From Pirellulales bacterium (GTDB lineage: Bacteria; Planctomycetota; Planctomycetia; Pirellulales; Thermoguttaceae), in contig JAUWJC010000068.1 in assembly GCA_030607895.1 (NCBI GenBank), positions 1 through 11,984 of the forward strand: 11,984 bases of DNA, given 5' to 3'. The position numbers and the translations under genes are program-made. Positions 10,918 to 11,984 of the stretch are shown in pieces. Under the pieces are notes generated by a model. The model saw only the letters and a list, made by a program, of their open reading frames with translations, ran no database searches and had not been told where the DNA came from. Within the stretch, counting starts at the first letter, position 1. Each line of letters starts with the position of its first letter.

Positions 10918-11984
10918 GTGATATTCCTTTACAACCTTGCCATGGTCGTCGTCGATACGGCGGTGCTTGCCGTTTTGAGCCGCAGGCGCGGCCTGTCGAC
11001 TTGGCGTATGGCCATGGTCTGTGCCGTTGGAGTGGCCGTCGTACTGGCCGCGGCGTTGGAGAAAACCCACTTTCGCATCTTCCGGCTGCTGTCTTGTGCC
11101 ATTTTTCTGCACGGGCCCATCCTGCTGATCGGCTCGGCAGTGATCTTGCGGAAGTCGAAAAAAACGACAGCGGCTTGCGTAATTGCCACACTCCTTATCC
11201 TGGCCGTGGGCATCGACTCCTTTTTTATCGAGCCCACCTGGCTAGAGGTCACGTACGTCCGGCTGGAAACCCCCAAGCTCGACCGGCCGGTACGAATCGT
11301 CCTGCTGGCCGACCTGCAAACCGATCGGCTCGGAGCGTACGAGAAGCGGGTTCTACGCCGGGTAATGGAGGAAGAGCCCGACCTGATCCTGCTTGCCGGC
11401 GACTATCTTCAGACCAAGTGGCAGCGGAGGGAATCGCTGCGGCGTCAGGTGAACGGTTTCCTCAAAGAGATTGGGTTCTCCGCGCCGGCCGGCGTGTATG
11501 CGGTGCGTGGAAACGTCGACCCGCGCGATTGGGCCGAACTGTTCGACGGCCTGCCGATCACCACGGTGGAGACTACCCGATCGTTCGACACGGCCGGCCT
11601 GCGCTTGACTTGCCTGAGCTACGGCGATTCGTTCAACCCCGCGCTGGAAATCCCAGCGGATGCGTCGGGCCGCTATCATCTGGTATTGGGCCATTGTCCG
11701 GATTTCGCGCTGGGGCGCGTCGACGGCGATCTGCTTATGGCCGGCCACACGCACGGCGGCCAGATCCGATTGCCACTGGTCGGTCCGCTGATGACACACT
11801 GTAACGTATCACGCCGCCTGGCCGCCGGTTTGAACGAGTTGCCCGGCGGGCGGAAATTGCTCGTCTCGCGCGGTACCGGAATGGAACGAGCCGGCGCCCC
11901 GAGACTCCGGTTCCTCTGCCGGCCCGAACTGGTTGTGATCGAATTGGTGCACGCAAGCAAAGGCGGAAAGGGGAATGGGGAAGG
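10918..11984 (+). CDS. Membrane-anchored metallophosphoesterase, 3' end outside the window
   Basis: An open frame of 355 codons with no stop before the window edge. Four membrane spans lie at about residues 2-20, 31-47, 56-77 and 85-104. A calcineurin-like phosphoesterase domain (about 124 onward) of the YkuE type follows and would lie on one face of the membrane. Its five metal-site blocks are in order: LLADLQTD (129-136), LAGDYLQ (159-165), RGNVD (197-201), LGHCPD (257-262) and AGHTHGGQ (275-282). Two depart from consensus: the first-block His is Gln134 and the GNH His is Val200. The other ligands are kept. The substrate is unknown; relatives act on lipid or nucleotide phosphoesters. GTG 10918 is the first possible start after an in-frame TAA at 10864-10866 and places the first span at the N-terminus. 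ATG 10942 is an alternative. No ribosome-binding site is visible, only the heptamer array. The final residues (ASKGGKGNGE) suggest the end is near. Confidence 0.85.
   Translation, partial: MIFLYNLAMVVVDTAVLAVLSRRRGLSTWRMAMVCAVGVAVVLAAALEKTHFRIFRLLSCAIFLHGPILLIGSAVILRKSKKTTAACVIATLLILAVGIDSFFIEPTWLEVTYVRLETPKLDRPVRIVLLADLQTDRLGAYEKRVLRRVMEEEPDLILLAGDYLQTKWQRRESLRRQVNGFLKEIGFSAPAGVYAVRGNVDPRDWAELFDGLPITTVETTRSFDTAGLRLTCLSYGDSFNPALEIPADASGRYHLVLGHCPDFALGRVDGDLLMAGHTHGGQIRLPLVGPLMTHCNVSRRLAAGLNELPGGRKLLVSRGTGMERAGAPRLRFLCRPELVVIELVHASKGGKGNGE

Noticed and set aside
11001..11804. A 267-codon plus-strand frame in the right part of the window.
   Set aside because: It is out of frame with the metallophosphoesterase, which carries five family motifs and runs without a stop to the edge.

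Overview
The window reads as a piece of a GC-rich bacterial chromosome, most likely from a planctomycete (Pirellula-like or a related uncultured lineage). That placement is inference. It rests on the family mix (a GYF_2-domain membrane protein, an FHA-domain protein, several small proteins of a kind I associate with planctomycetes) and on intergenic DNA crowded with heptanucleotide arrays and small palindromic elements. There is no phage, plasmid, CRISPR or insertion-sequence transposase.

Layout. 1-1346: a CTCAACT heptamer array runs up to the start codon of an FtsX/MacB-type ABC permease. 1347-1686: a non-coding stretch holding a nested inverted-repeat structure. 1687-2454: a LipM-like octanoyl/lipoyl transferase. 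2455-2800: a non-coding stretch with one ~76-bp palindromic element and a 16-bp direct repeat. 2801-3797: an FHA-domain protein and a small conserved-looking protein, closed by a good intrinsic terminator. 3836-4149: non-coding, with an 89-bp inverted-repeat element. 4150-4680: a Lys/Arg-rich protein with a small C-terminal domain. 4688-4768: an 81-bp palindromic element. 4827-6680: mnmG (gidA). 6897-8048: a GYF_2 membrane protein. 8049-8269: two further repeat elements between convergent genes. 8270-9432 (minus): a GGDEF diguanylate cyclase, preceded by a 44-residue single-span membrane protein. 9453-9533: an inverted, identical copy of the 81-bp element. 9693-9766: tRNA-Asp(GTC) with its own promoter. 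9823-10662 (minus): a divergent ThyA-superfamily thymidylate synthase. 10875-10909: a second CTCAACT array, followed by a membrane-anchored metallophosphoesterase that runs off the right edge.

The genes are mostly single housekeeping or signalling units: tRNA wobble modification, lipoylation, dTMP synthesis, c-di-GMP and phosphothreonine signalling. They do not form one pathway. The only convincing co-transcribed pairs are FHA plus small protein, and the 44-residue membrane protein plus GGDEF.

The most unusual content is the repeat layer. It has four period-7 arrays of three related sequences, two of them sitting where a ribosome-binding site would be. It has a family of ~76-84-bp palindromes that share (C)CGAAAAAGGGGAC-like ends, one type present as two identical copies with a 27-27-27 design and GAA-loop mini-hairpins. 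It also has a 278-bp nested palindrome with a MITE-like core. Among proteins, the points of interest are the metallophosphoesterase with altered metal-site motifs, the divergent thymidylate synthase, and the short membrane protein that default gene callers would probably miss.
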